A DNA stretch of 64,000 nucleotides from CAVUAF01 sp963739375. GTDB lineage: Bacteria; Acidobacteriota; Terriglobia; Terriglobales; Acidobacteriaceae. The position numbers and the translations under genes were made by a program. Below, piece by piece: positions 42,723 through 51,352 of this stretch. Under the pieces are notes generated by a model. It was not told the origin of the DNA. It did no database searches and was given only the letters and a program-made list of their open reading frames with translations. Each line of letters opens with the position of its first letter. Position 1 is the stretch's first letter. The stretch is from positions 1 through 64,000 of the forward strand of contig CAVUAF010000006.1 in assembly GCA_963739375.1 (NCBI GenBank), in the 5' to 3' direction.

Positions 42723-43814
42723 TCAGTGGCTTACCTGTTGCGCGGCGGCAAACGTCTCCCAGGCCGCTTTCACAATGGGCTGGAACTGCTGGTCGTATCT
42801 TTTCCGCATCACCTCGGCGGTCCCGAGTTCTTGCAGGGCGTCGCGAATCCGCAGCGCGTTGCGGGTCACCCGCTCCACCACCTCCGCCGGAAGCCGTTCC
42901 TGCTTCACATAGAGCCACTGCGCCGCCAGCGTGTACTTGTACAGCAGGTGGAGCGACTCCTCGATACTCGTCAGCAGGCTGCCGACCGTCTGCGGCGAGA
43001 TGGATCCCGGGGTGGTCTCTTCGGCCACCACCTCCAGTTGCTCGGTGAACTTGGCGACGCGCACCTCGAGTTCCGCGAGGTACGCGCGGCACGTCGTGGC
43101 GCTGAGGCTCCCCACGAAGTAGTACGAGTCCAGCATCCCTTCCCGCGCGCCCAGCCATTCCAGGCACTCGCGGCAAAACAAAACGTTCTTCGGCACCGGC
43201 TGGTGGCACTGCTTGCAACTGGCCGGGCTTGCTCCCGGCTTGCACTGGCAGCTGGGACACGCGCGCTTGGCGTCGTGCGGAGCGAAGTAGGCCATGCCGC
43301 AGTAGTCACATCGCTGCTCCTGGATGGGGCGCGTTCCTTCCGCGTGGATCAGCGCGTAGCACTCCGGGCAGACAATTTCGAATTTCGGTCGCGAGCGCAC
43401 GAGGGCCAGCACATAGCGGCACTTCGGGCAATGAAACTCCGCCGCCCCCATGGCTTTGGCGGCGGAAGCCCGCGCCAGGCCGTAAATCACCGCGCCGGCG
43501 CCGACGACCGCAGCCCCCAGGAAGAGGATCGGCGTGAAGGGCACCAGCGGCAGCAGCAGCAGTCCCAGCCAGCCAAAGATCGCCAAGTCCTGCGCCGCAT
43601 CCGCGGCGCTGGGCGGATTGGCGAACAGGTAAATGGCGGCCACCAGCCCGATCACCAACATGGCCCCGCCGGCCACCAGGTTGGTCAACCCTTCGGAGAT
43701 GGCTCCCGCTTCGGTCAGCGGCTCGATCTTCCCCCGGCACATCTCCTCCACCAAGTCCTTGGGGACCTGCGCGGGAGGCTTCTCGGGCCAGGCGGAGTCG
43801 AAGAGTCCAATCAT
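42723..43814 (-). CDS. Membrane protein with tandem zinc ribbons
   Basis: A 363-residue protein. Two to three transmembrane helices lie near residues 48-112 (LVAGGAMLVIGLVAAIYLF; ILFLGAAVVGAGAVIYGLA). They are followed by several paired-Cys motifs: CPKC, CPEC, CDYC, CPSC, CKQC and CREC, enough for about three zinc ribbons. A helical C-terminal region (LLTSIEESLHLLYKYTLA) completes it. GGAGG seven nt upstream supports ATG 43814. No enzyme motif is visible. The ribbons probably sit in the cytoplasm and bind nucleic acid or protein (inference). Confidence 0.75.
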   Translation of the reverse strand: MIGLFDSAWPEKPPAQVPKDLVEEMCRGKIEPLTEAGAISEGLTNLVAGGAMLVIGLVAAIYLFANPPSAADAAQDLAIFGWLGLLLLPLVPFTPILFLGAAVVGAGAVIYGLARASAAKAMGAAEFHCPKCRYVLALVRSRPKFEIVCPECYALIHAEGTRPIQEQRCDYCGMAYFAPHDAKRACPSCQCKPGASPASCKQCHQPVPKNVLFCRECLEWLGAREGMLDSYYFVGSLSATTCRAYLAELEVRVAKFTEQLEVVAEETTPGSISPQTVGSLLTSIEESLHLLYKYTLAAQWLYVKQERLPAEVVERVTRNALRIRDALQELGTAEVMRKRYDQQFQPIVKAAWETFAAAQQVSH

Positions 43815-43919
43815 GCCAGACCTCCAGGTTGACCCCGCACCGCCCGCATTCTACGGCCCCGGGGCGAATTTGCAAGGCCTCTCCGCCATCACGGCAAATA
43901 TAGCTTTAAGATTAAGCCA

Positions 43920-44131
43920 TTGATTCTGCTACCACTATTCCTCTTGACTCCGCCCTTCGCTGCCTGCTACTCTGCCCTTTCGCGCTCCCCCGTGGAGCCT
44001 CCCGGGACGGCCTCGGATTTCGTCAGATCTGCCTCAGATCTCGGCCGCTAAGTCCTTTAGATCGCCAGATCTGCCAGATAAACCGGGGAGGGGGTAGGGC
44101 GCCCGTCCGTTACAATAGTGGGTTTTCTGCC
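43920..44131. other. Spacer before ribD: AGATCTG-type repeats and a -10 box, no riboswitch
   Basis: The 316-bp gap between the zinc-ribbon gene and ribD holds repeated CAGATCT and GCCAGATC units (about 44020-44085) with a 7-8 bp rhythm. TACAAT at 44111-44116 lies 15 nt before ribD. I looked for the FMN riboswitch core and saw none. Confidence 0.6.
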
Positions 44132-45346
44132 ATGCCCCCCGCTGACAAGCCGACCGACGAACGCTTCATGGCCGAAGCGCTGGAGCTGGCGTGCCACGGC
44201 CTCGGCCTCGCCTCTCCCAATCCCTGCGTGGGGGCGGTGGTGGTGGCCGGCGGCGAAGTCATCGGCCGCGGCAGCCACACCTACGAGGTGCGGAAGCACG
44301 CCGAGATTCTCGCCCTCGAAGCCGCGGGCGCGCGCGCCCGCGAGGCCACGCTTTACCTGACGCTCGAACCCTGCTGCCACACCGGCCGCACCGGGCCGTG
44401 CCTCGGCGAGGTGTTGCGCGCCGGCGTGCGCCGCGTGGTAGTGGCCATGCTCGACCCCAATCCCGCGGTGCACGGGCGTGGAGTGGCGGGCTTGCAGCAG
44501 GCTGGCGTCGCGGTCACCACCGGGGTGCTGGAAAAAGAGGCGCGCAAGCTCAACGAAGCCTTCGCCAAGCACATCCGCACCGGGTTGCCGCTGGTGACGC
44601 TCAAGGCGGGCATGACGCTCGACGGCAAGATCGCGCCCCCCGGGAATCCGGCGGCGCGGGGCGTCACCGGCGGCTGGATTACCAGCGCCGAGGCGCGCGC
44701 CCACGTGCAGCAGCTGCGCCACGCCTCCGACGCCATCATGGTCGGGGTGGGCACCGTCATCGCCGACGACCCGCTGCTCACCGACCGCAGCGGGCTGCCG
44801 CGGCGGCGCCCGCTGCTGCGCGTCATTCTCGATTCGCGCCTGCGTTTGCCGCTGCCCTCGCGCCTGGTTCGCACCTGCCAGAATGACGTGCTCGTCTTCT
44901 GCAGCTTCGCCGAAGAAAAAAAACGCCGCGCGCTGGAGCAGCAGGGCGTGCGCGTCGAGCAGATCCCGCTCGGCGAACATGACGACGGCCGCCCCGACCT
45001 CCGCCAGGTCGCGCGCCACCTGGGCGCGCTCGACCTGACCAGCGTGCTCATCGAAGGCGGCGCGCTGGTCAACTGGGCGGCGCTGGCCGCCGGCATCGTC
45101 GACAAGGTCTTCCTTTATTACGCCCCCAAAATCCTCGCCGGCGCCGGCGCCGTTCCTTTTGCCGCCGGCAGCGGATTCGGCGGGATCAGCGAGGCGGCGC
45201 AGGTCCACGACCTGGAACTGCACCGCTTCGGCGAAGACTTTGCCGTCGAGGGCTACCTGCGCGACCCCTACACCTGGCAGCCGCTGCCGCCCACCGTCGT
45301 GCGCATGCCGGAACCGGTCCCCGAACTCCCCAAGGAGCCTGCCTGA
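44132..45346 (+). CDS. ribD: Bifunctional pyrimidine deaminase/reductase of riboflavin synthesis
   Basis: A 404-residue enzyme carrying out steps two and three of riboflavin synthesis. The N-terminal deaminase has the zinc motif KHAEIL and PCCHTGRTGPC. The C-terminal NADPH-dependent reductase has VTLKAGMTLDGKIA, GVGTVIADDPLLTDR and LIEGGALVNWA. It is immediately followed by ribE with a TGATG overlap, forming a two-gene riboflavin unit. The rest of the pathway (ribBA, ribH) is not in the window. Confidence 0.96.
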   Translation: MPPADKPTDERFMAEALELACHGLGLASPNPCVGAVVVAGGEVIGRGSHTYEVRKHAEILALEAAGARAREATLYLTLEPCCHTGRTGPCLGEVLRAGVRRVVVAMLDPNPAVHGRGVAGLQQAGVAVTTGVLEKEARKLNEAFAKHIRTGLPLVTLKAGMTLDGKIAPPGNPAARGVTGGWITSAEARAHVQQLRHASDAIMVGVGTVIADDPLLTDRSGLPRRRPLLRVILDSRLRLPLPSRLVRTCQNDVLVFCSFAEEKKRRALEQQGVRVEQIPLGEHDDGRPDLRQVARHLGALDLTSVLIEGGALVNWAALAAGIVDKVFLYYAPKILAGAGAVPFAAGSGFGGISEAAQVHDLELHRFGEDFAVEGYLRDPYTWQPLPPTVVRMPEPVPELPKEPA

Positions 45347-46020
45347 TGTTTACCGGAATCATCGAGGAAGTGGGGCACGTGGTTAGCCTGTTGCCGCGCG
45401 AGGGCAAGCAGCGCCTGACCGTTGCCTCCACCCAGTTGGTGCGCGAATTGAAGACCGGCGACAGCATCGCGGTGAGCGGCGTCTGCCTCACCGCCGTCGA
45501 GCTGGCCGCGGACAGCTTTGGCGCCGACCTGGCCGCCGAGACCCTGGCGCGCACTTCCCTGTCGCGCCTGGCGCCGGGCTCGCGCGTCAACCTGGAACTC
45601 CCCACCCGCGCCGACGGCCGCCTCGGCGGCCACATCGTGCAAGGCCACGTCGACGGCGTGGCGCTTCTGGTGAGCTTCGAGCGCGTGGGTGGGGGTGGCG
45701 AAGCTGCCGGCGGCGAGGCCCCGAACCAGGACTGGTGGCTGGAGATCGAGTTGCCGCCCGACCTGGCCCGCTACGTCGCCTGGAAGGGCTCGATTGCCAT
45801 CGAAGGCATCAGCCTGACGGTCGCGAAAATTGATGGCACGCGCGTCGGCGTGGCCATCATCCCGCACACCTGCGAAATGACCAACCTGCCGGAGCTGCGC
45901 CCCGGGGACCCCGTCAACATCGAGACCGACATCATCGCCAAGTACACGGAGAAGATGCTGCGCGGGGAGCTGCCGCGCAGCGAGATCACGGTCGAACGCC
46001 TGGTGGCGCAAGGGTTCTGA
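45346..46020 (+). CDS. ribE: Riboflavin synthase, alpha subunit
   Basis: A 224-residue protein with two lumazine-binding barrels. The first begins MFTGIIEEVG and has VSGVCLTAV and GGHIVQGHVDG; the second has AIEGISLTVAKID. It dismutates two lumazines to riboflavin. The ATG shares its A with the ribD stop (TGATG) and AAGGAG lies eight nt upstream. Slightly longer than the usual ~200-215 residues because of a Gly-rich loop (GGGGEAAGGEAPN). Also named ribC in some genomes. Confidence 0.95.
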   Translation: MFTGIIEEVGHVVSLLPREGKQRLTVASTQLVRELKTGDSIAVSGVCLTAVELAADSFGADLAAETLARTSLSRLAPGSRVNLELPTRADGRLGGHIVQGHVDGVALLVSFERVGGGGEAAGGEAPNQDWWLEIELPPDLARYVAWKGSIAIEGISLTVAKIDGTRVGVAIIPHTCEMTNLPELRPGDPVNIETDIIAKYTEKMLRGELPRSEITVERLVAQGF

Positions 46021-46025
46021 AGGCA

Positions 46026-46105
46026 GGTTGCAAGTTTCGGGTTGCGAGTTCCTCGGCGCTGCCTGGACTCAACTTGAAACTCGAAACTTGAAACTTGAAA
46101 CTTGT
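46026..46105. repeat. Opposed heptamer arrays (GTTTCGG/GAAACTT type)
   Basis: Left: GCAAGTTTCGGGTTGCGAG; right: about five units of GAAACTT/GAAACTC. As at 11473, the two arrays are inverted relative to each other. They lie between the convergent ribE and mlaF-type genes, so they may help end transcription on both sides. Confidence 0.8.
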
Positions 46106-46107
46106 TC

Positions 46108-46953
46108 TCAGGCGCTGGCCGGAGGCGGCGGGCCGGAGGCGCGCGGCAGGTCGCGCAACAACATGTCGTCGAGCCGCATGAAGTCGCGCACGATCTCGTG
46201 CTGGCTGCGGTCGAGGTCGGCGCGGGGGCCGAAGAAGATCACCTTGCCCTCGTGCAGGAAGACCAGCCGGTCGGCGAGTTTGATGGCCAGCCGCATGTCG
46301 TGCGTCACCACCACGCTGGTGAGCTTGAGCTGCAGCTTGAGCTTGGCGATGAGGTCGCCCAGCAGGTTGGCCATCAGCGGGTCCACCATGGTGGTGGGCT
46401 CGTCGTAGAGCACGCATTCCGGCTGCGCCGAGAGCGCCCGCGCAATCGCCACCGAGCGCTTCATCCCGGTCGAAAGCTCGGAGGGCAGCTGGTCGCGCAT
46501 GCCGCCGACCCCGACCATCTCCAGCAGCCCGTCGACCACGGTGAAGATCTCCAGCTCGCTCAGCTCGCCGCGCTCGCGCAGCGGGAAGGCGACGTTTTCC
46601 CCCACGGTCAGGGAATCGAAGAGCGCGCCGTTCTGAAACACCATGGTGACTTTCTTGCGGATGCGCTGCAGTTCGGGCTCGGTGTAGCCGGTGATGTCCT
46701 CGTTGGCGACGATGACGCGGCCGTGGTCGGGCTTGAGGAACCCCATGATGTGGTGCAGCGCCACCGACTTCCCCACCCCGCTGCGCCCCAAGATGCACAG
46801 CGTCTCGCCGGGATAGACGAAGAAGCTCACGTCGTCGAGCACCACGTGGTCGCCGAAGGCCTTGCTGACGTTCTGGAACTCGATGTACGGCCGGCGCTCG
46901 GCGGGCGCGACGTGGTCGTGCTCCGGGACCGTGAGGATGGGAACGTCGCTCAT
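46108..46953 (-). CDS. mlaF: ABC transporter ATPase of the Mla/MCE lipid-transport type
   Basis: A 281-residue ATP-binding subunit. Walker A is ILGRSGVGKS, the signature is LSTGMKRSVAIARAL, Walker B is CVLYDEPTT and the switch His lies in VVTHD. The signature variant with GMKRS and the EPTTMVDP strand match MlaF/Ttg2A, which drives phospholipid trafficking across the periplasm. No permease (mlaE) or MCE protein (mlaD) is adjacent, so the partners must be elsewhere. It follows mobA by 9 bp and is likely cotranscribed with it. Confidence 0.88.
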   Translation of the reverse strand: MSDVPILTVPEHDHVAPAERRPYIEFQNVSKAFGDHVVLDDVSFFVYPGETLCILGRSGVGKSVALHHIMGFLKPDHGRVIVANEDITGYTEPELQRIRKKVTMVFQNGALFDSLTVGENVAFPLRERGELSELEIFTVVDGLLEMVGVGGMRDQLPSELSTGMKRSVAIARALSAQPECVLYDEPTTMVDPLMANLLGDLIAKLKLQLKLTSVVVTHDMRLAIKLADRLVFLHEGKVIFFGPRADLDRSQHEIVRDFMRLDDMLLRDLPRASGPPPPASA

Positions 46954-46962
46954 CGGCTTTGA

Positions 46963-47562
46963 TTATGGCACGCCGCCGGCGGCGCGCTCGAATTCCTCGG
47001 GCGAGTTCAGGTTGCGGAACTGGTCCGCCGCAAAGCCGCGCGCGGTGAACTCGGCTTCGCCCACGATGAGCAGCGGCGCCGCGCGCAGCACCGGCTCGAC
47101 CTGGTTGCGGGCGGCGCGCAGCGCGGCTTCGGCCGCCTCGGCCAACGCCCGGCGATAGACGGCAACCAGCGGGTGCAGCCGCTCGCCGCCGTTTGCCTCT
47201 TGCGTGGCCGGAACCACCGCGAGCGCAGCGCTCGTCCGCGCCCGCTCCAGCAGGTAGCGCAGCAGCTCCGGAGTGACGAACGGCGTATCCACCGCCAGCA
47301 CCACGTTCAACTCCGCCGGCGAGGCACGCAGCGCCGCGTGGATGCCGGCGAGTGGTCCGTGCTCCGCGAACTGGTCTTCCACGACGGGCGCCCAGCGCTC
47401 GAACCTGACGCGCGCCCCCACGATCCAGACCGCGGGCGTGAGCGCCCGCGCCGTCGCCAGCGCATGCTCCAGCAGCGTGCGCCCGCGGAACGGGAGCTGC
47501 GCCTTGTCGCGCCCCATGCGGCGACTTTGCCCGCCGGCGAGAACGAATGCGGCCACGTCCAT
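46963..47562 (-). CDS. mobA: Molybdenum cofactor guanylyltransferase
   Basis: A 199-residue nucleotidyltransferase. The N-terminal motif FVLAGGQSRRMGRDKAQLPF binds GTP and the loop ALGP-like GPLAGIHAAL follows; the metal Asp is in LAVDTPF. It adds GMP to molybdopterin. TATGAT ends eight nt before the ATG and no ribosome binding site is seen, so it may be leaderless. It leads a two-gene unit with the mlaF-type ATPase, which is a chance-looking partnership. Confidence 0.9.
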   Translation of the reverse strand: MDVAAFVLAGGQSRRMGRDKAQLPFRGRTLLEHALATARALTPAVWIVGARVRFERWAPVVEDQFAEHGPLAGIHAALRASPAELNVVLAVDTPFVTPELLRYLLERARTSAALAVVPATQEANGGERLHPLVAVYRRALAEAAEAALRAARNQVEPVLRAAPLLIVGEAEFTARGFAADQFRNLNSPEEFERAAGGVP

Positions 47563-47578
47563 GCCCGGTTATCATAGC
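47563..47578 (-). promoter_or_regulatory. GCTATGAT -10 box, near-leaderless promoter of mobA
   Basis: TATGAT at 47571-47576 on the minus strand, eight nt before the ATG. Confidence 0.6.
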
Positions 47579-47696
47579 GGCACGCCAACAGTCAACGGCC
47601 GTTTCCGTGCTAGAATCCGCGTTCCTCAACGATGACGAATTCCATGCGCGGTATTCCCGGATTCGTTTTCCCCAGCACTCAGGCGTGGAGGCACAG

Positions 47697-48764
47697 GTGA
47701 CGCCGCTGCGCGAGCGTTTTCGCCTGGCCGGCGTCCTGATGCTCTGTGTCCTCGCCGTGGCCGTCACCGGCTACATGACGCTGGGCGGCCCCTCGGTGCG
47801 CCCGCTCGACGCCGTCTACATGGCCATCGTCACACTGGCGGGCGTCGGCTATGGCGAGATCGTCCGCACCGACCTGAACCCCACGCTGCGCGTGTTCAAC
47901 ATGTTTGTCATCGTGATCGGCGTGGGCACCATGGTGTACGTGTTTTCCGTGCTCACCGCCTTCCTGGTCGAGGGCGAGATCACGAACCTGTTCTGGAGAC
48001 GCAAGATGCAGAAGAAGATCAGCGAGCTGCGCGAGCACTACATCATCCTCGGGCTGGGCGATACCGGCCGCTACGCGGTCGAGGAGCTGCAGCGTACGCG
48101 CTCGCCCTACGTGGTGGTGGAGAGCCACGAGGACCATATCAAGAAGTTCCAGGAGCAGAGCGGCGAGGGCTTCGAAGAGGTGCTCTACGTCATCGGCGAC
48201 GCCACCGACGAAGCGGTGCTCGACCAGGCCGGCATTGAGCACGCCAAGGGCCTCATTGCCGGGCTGCCCACCGACAAGGACAACCTGGTGGCTACGGTGG
48301 TGGCGCGGCAGAAGAACACGCACGCCCGCATCGTCTCGCGCTGCATCGACCTCAAGTTCAGCGACCGCATGGTGAGGGCGGGCGCCAACGCCACCGTCTC
48401 CCCCAACAAGATCGGCGGCATGCGGCTGGCCAGCGAGGTGCTGCGCCCGCACGTGGTGGGCTTCCTCGACCTGATGCTCAAGGAGCATTCGCGCACCCTG
48501 CGCATCGAGGAGATCGACATCCGCAGCGGCTCCCCCTGGGCCGGCCAGACGCTGCAGCATCTCAACCTGCGCAGCAAGTACAAGCTGCTGCCGCTGGCCA
48601 CCATGGCGCCCAGGGAAACGGGGAAGGAGCCGCATTTCATGCCCAACCCGCCCGACGACTGGAGCGCGCAGCCCGGCACGATCATCATCGTGATGGGTGA
48701 CGTCGGCGACCTGCACCGCGCGCGCCACGATGCGCAGCCGAAACACGTCGCCGCCGCGAAGTGA
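47697..48764 (+). CDS. Two-TM potassium channel with RCK (TrkA-N/TrkA-C) domains
   Basis: A 355-residue channel subunit. TM1 (LAGVLMLCVLAVAVTGYMTL), the pore with filter LAGVGYGE at about residues 47-54, TM2 (FNMFVIVIGVGTMVYVFSVL). A cytoplasmic RCK domain follows with the nucleotide motif YIILGLGDTGRYAVEEL and acidic VVVESHED, then a TrkA-C domain. Filter GVGYG replaces the common TVGYG. The GTG at 47697 follows GGAGG by five nt, which decides the start over earlier frames. TAGAAT at 47611-47616 may be its -10 box, giving an ~80-nt leader. Confidence 0.9.
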   Translation: MTPLRERFRLAGVLMLCVLAVAVTGYMTLGGPSVRPLDAVYMAIVTLAGVGYGEIVRTDLNPTLRVFNMFVIVIGVGTMVYVFSVLTAFLVEGEITNLFWRRKMQKKISELREHYIILGLGDTGRYAVEELQRTRSPYVVVESHEDHIKKFQEQSGEGFEEVLYVIGDATDEAVLDQAGIEHAKGLIAGLPTDKDNLVATVVARQKNTHARIVSRCIDLKFSDRMVRAGANATVSPNKIGGMRLASEVLRPHVVGFLDLMLKEHSRTLRIEEIDIRSGSPWAGQTLQHLNLRSKYKLLPLATMAPRETGKEPHFMPNPPDDWSAQPGTIIIVMGDVGDLHRARHDAQPKHVAAAK

Positions 48765-48780
48765 GCCTCCGGCAATAAAT

Positions 48781-48846
48781 CAGCCCGGCCGAAAGCGGCC
48801 GGGCTGCATGACTCCCCAGTGCTGAACGCGGGCGACCTCGCCCGCG
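48781..48846. terminator. Two hairpins between convergent K+ channel and propeller genes
   Basis: First hairpin: CAGCCCGGCC-GAAAGC-GGCCGGGCTG (48781-48806), with ATTTATT beyond it when read on the minus strand. Second: CGCGGGCG-ACCT-CGCCCGCG (48827-48846) followed by TTTCTC on the plus strand, a member of the GTGGACGCGGGC hairpin family. Together they probably end both transcripts. Confidence 0.8.
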
Positions 48847-48880
48847 TTTCTCGATTTAGTTCTCTGCCCGCGCTCCTGCG

Positions 48881-49930
48881 CTAGCGGCCGAAAATCAGCA
48901 GGGTGAACGAGCCGGGAACCATTGGCGGCCGCGGCCGCGGGTTCTCCGCCGTCAATGCCGGCGCCGGACCAAACTCCGCGGTCACCAGGTAGACCCGGTG
49001 GGTCTTGGGATCGAGCGTCATGGTGCGGGCGCCGCGCTGGGTGGCGACGTTCTCCACCACGGTGTACTTGTCGGCCGCGTCTTCGTGGGCCACGGTCATG
49101 GTGCCGTCGCCGCAGGAGGCGAAGGCAAACCCGGTGCCGGGATCGAAGGCGTTGGCATCCACGCCGGTGCCGATCGGCACCGTGGCCACCACCTTGCCGC
49201 TGCTGGCATCGACGACGGCCATCATCTTGTTGTGGCAGCCGGCAAACAGCCGCTTGTGCCGCACGTCAAACGCCAGGCCGGAAGGCTCCTCGCAGGGCGT
49301 CAGCGACCAGGTGTTCAGCACCTTCAGCGTCTTGGCATCGAACTCGACAATCTGGCTCTTGTCTTCGACGTTGACATACACCTTGCCGGCGCCATCGGCT
49401 TGCCCGGTTTCCGGCCTGCCACCGAGCGGGACGGTGCCGGCAATCGTGCCGGTCTTGGCGTCAATGGCGGTGGCGTCGTTGCTGCGCCCGTTGAAGGTGA
49501 AGATGCGCTTGGAGGCGGCATCGTAGAGGATGGCGTCCGGGTTCTGCCCCTCGATCTTCACCTCGGTGATGGGCTCCAGGGTCTGGAGATCGAAGATGGT
49601 CACGGAATTGGCGCGCCCGTTGCTGGTGAAGCCGCGGTTGAATTCCGTCGCCAGGGCGACGCCGTGCACCCCCAGCGTGTTCAGGATGTCGCCCAGCACC
49701 TTGCCGTCAGCGTCGGTGACCATGGTATGGGTGCCGCGGGAGATGAAGACGCGCTTGCTAGCGGCATCAAAGTACAGGTAGTCCCAGCCGCCTTCGCCGC
49801 CGATCGTGACCTTCTTTTCCAGCTTGTACCCGGAGCCTTCCGGGGCCGCGCTGGCACTGCCGAGCAACAGCACGCAACAGGCTATGAGGAGAAACACCAG
49901 GGCAATCGCTTGCCGGGAACGGACACGCAT
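48881..49930 (-). CDS. Secreted YncE/YVTN-type beta-propeller protein
   Basis: A 349-residue exported protein (signal peptide AIALVFLLIACCVLLLGSASA). The mature part is a seven-bladed propeller of YVTN-like repeats: RVFISRGTHTMVTDADG, RIFTFNGRSNDATAIDAKTG, KVYVNVEDKSQIVEFDAKTL, RLFAGCHNKMMAVVDASSG. No catalytic motif is visible; such proteins often serve as binding platforms in the periplasm. GGGAGG six nt upstream supports ATG 49930. It converges with the K+ channel gene. Confidence 0.87.
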   Translation of the reverse strand: MRVRSRQAIALVFLLIACCVLLLGSASAAPEGSGYKLEKKVTIGGEGGWDYLYFDAASKRVFISRGTHTMVTDADGKVLGDILNTLGVHGVALATEFNRGFTSNGRANSVTIFDLQTLEPITEVKIEGQNPDAILYDAASKRIFTFNGRSNDATAIDAKTGTIAGTVPLGGRPETGQADGAGKVYVNVEDKSQIVEFDAKTLKVLNTWSLTPCEEPSGLAFDVRHKRLFAGCHNKMMAVVDASSGKVVATVPIGTGVDANAFDPGTGFAFASCGDGTMTVAHEDAADKYTVVENVATQRGARTMTLDPKTHRVYLVTAEFGPAPALTAENPRPRPPMVPGSFTLLIFGR

Positions 49931-49966
49931 GGGCCACCTCCCGTGGCAGATGAATTGAATGGCAGA

Positions 49967-50326
49967 TCAGAATGGATGGATAGCCATGCCGATGATGCGG
50001 CCGGCGGCATCGATCTGCAACTCCGCGGCGCAGTTTACCACCGCATCGCCGCTCATGCCGGGACGGCTGATGAACACGCGCGATTCTATCGCCTGCGCCT
50101 CGGGCGTCTTCTTGATCAAGGCCAGCGCATTGGTTTCGCGGCACGTTTTCGGCAATTGGAACGACAGGTCGGCCAAGTCGCCGTTCTCACAGATGGAGAG
50201 CGACACCTCGACGGGCACGCGCGCCCGGATGTCGTCGTCGTCGATGCCGTCCTTGGTAAAGCACACAAAGTAGCGGAAACGCCCGCGCTCGGGGTCAAAG
50301 TCGCCGCGTTCGATGTGAAAAGGCAT
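49967..50326 (-). CDS. Conserved-looking small protein of unknown function
   Basis: A 119-residue soluble protein starting MPFHIERGDFDPERG. It has an even mix of strands and helices and one Cys-containing strand (YFVCFTKDG). It ends with QIDAAGRIIGMAIHPF, a DUF2283-like 'D-x-x-G-x-I-x-G-I' look that I regard as weak. CAGGAG five nt upstream fixes ATG 50326; the longer in-frame extension is not coding-like. It lies between the propeller gene and a divergent epimerase gene. Function unknown. Confidence 0.7.
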   Translation of the reverse strand: MPFHIERGDFDPERGRFRYFVCFTKDGIDDDDIRARVPVEVSLSICENGDLADLSFQLPKTCRETNALALIKKTPEAQAIESRVFISRPGMSGDAVVNCAAELQIDAAGRIIGMAIHPF

Positions 50327-50399
50327 GGGTCTCCTGCAGCGCTGGCCGGCGGCGAGGCCGCCCTTCCTGCCTTCATTATTACCATAGCCGCGGGCGCGG

Positions 50400-50413
50400 G
50401 CTACAATCCGCCG
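50400..50413 (+). promoter_or_regulatory. GCTACAAT -10 box, near-leaderless promoter of the epimerase gene
   Basis: TACAAT at 50402-50407, six nt before the GTG at 50414; no ribosome binding site between. Confidence 0.65.
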
Positions 50414-51352
50414 GTGCAGGTCATGGTTACCGGCGGTAGCGGGTTCGTGGGCAGCCACCTGCTGGAGCGGTTGGTGGCCGATGGCCACCGTGTCCGCGAG
50501 TTAGTGCGCAGTCACGGGCGACAGCGAGGTACGGCCCTGGCGTACGCGGGCGCCGCAGCGCGGGCCTTGAGGGACGGTCGGCTCGAACTCGTCCTGGGCG
50601 ACGTGGTCAGCGGCGCCGGCCTTGACGATGCCCTGCGCGGCTGCGATGCGGTGATTCATCTGGTCGGCATCATCATGGAGACGCGCGGGGCCACGTTTGA
50701 CCAGGTCCACGCGCAGGGCACGTGCAATGTAGTGGCCGCGGCGCAACGCGCGGGCATCAAGCGGTTCGTGCAGATGTCGGCGCTGGGCGCGCGCGCTGAC
50801 GGCGTGAGCGGCTACCAGACCTCGAAATTCGCCGGCGAAGAGGCGGTGCGCGGCAGCGGGCTGCCGTTTGTCATCCTGCGCCCCTCCATCATCTTCGGGC
50901 CGCGCGACGGCTTCGTGAACCAGATGGTGGACGTCATGAAGACCGCGCCCCTGCTGCGCCCCGTGCCGGGAAATGGGCAGTATCGCTTTCGCCCGGTGTG
51001 GATCGGCGACGTGGTGGAGTGCTTCGTGCAGGCGCTCACCAGCGAGAAGGCGCTGCGCCAGACCCTCGACGTGGTGGGTCCCGACGAGCTCACGCTGGAG
51101 CAGTTGCTGGCCGAGGTTGCCGCCTGTGTCGGCGTGCGCAAGCGGGCAGTGAAGGTTCCCTTCCCCATCATGTATCTCAACGCCATGATCCTGGGGGCGA
51201 TCCTGCCGCGCCCGCCCGTCACCACCGACCAGTTGCGCATGCTGCGCGAGGGCTCCACCGCCGACCCGGCGCCGATGCGCGCGGCGTTCAATCTGAATCC
51301 GGTGGGCTTCCGCGAAGGTCTAAACAAGTACCTATGCCGGCCGGCAAGCTGA
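50414..51352 (+). CDS. NAD(P)-binding SDR, NDUFA9-like (atypical epimerase family)
   Basis: A 312-residue extended short-chain dehydrogenase. The nucleotide motif is VTGGSGFVGSHLLERL near the N-terminus; GCDAVIHLVGII and RPSIIFGPRDGFVNQM are typical of the complex I NDUFA9-like group. The classical YxxxK is represented by YQTSKFAGE. I start at GTG 50414, which gives the usual (M)QVMVTGG N-terminus; ATG 50423 would cut it short. Such proteins act on nucleotide sugars, quinone or lipid-linked substrates; the exact one is unknown. Its 3' end overlaps the next gene by 19 bp. Confidence 0.88.
   Translation: MQVMVTGGSGFVGSHLLERLVADGHRVRELVRSHGRQRGTALAYAGAAARALRDGRLELVLGDVVSGAGLDDALRGCDAVIHLVGIIMETRGATFDQVHAQGTCNVVAAAQRAGIKRFVQMSALGARADGVSGYQTSKFAGEEAVRGSGLPFVILRPSIIFGPRDGFVNQMVDVMKTAPLLRPVPGNGQYRFRPVWIGDVVECFVQALTSEKALRQTLDVVGPDELTLEQLLAEVAACVGVRKRAVKVPFPIMYLNAMILGAILPRPPVTTDQLRMLREGSTADPAPMRAAFNLNPVGFREGLNKYLCRPAS

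Noticed and set aside
43920..44131. FMN riboswitch before ribD
   Set aside because: The conserved FMN aptamer core is absent; only AGATCTG-type repeats and a -10 box are seen.
48998..51352. A 784-codon plus-strand frame running through the propeller gene and into the epimerase
   Set aside because: The first ~470 codons are the antisense of a signal-peptide propeller gene and have no domain; only the part from 50414 is a real gene.
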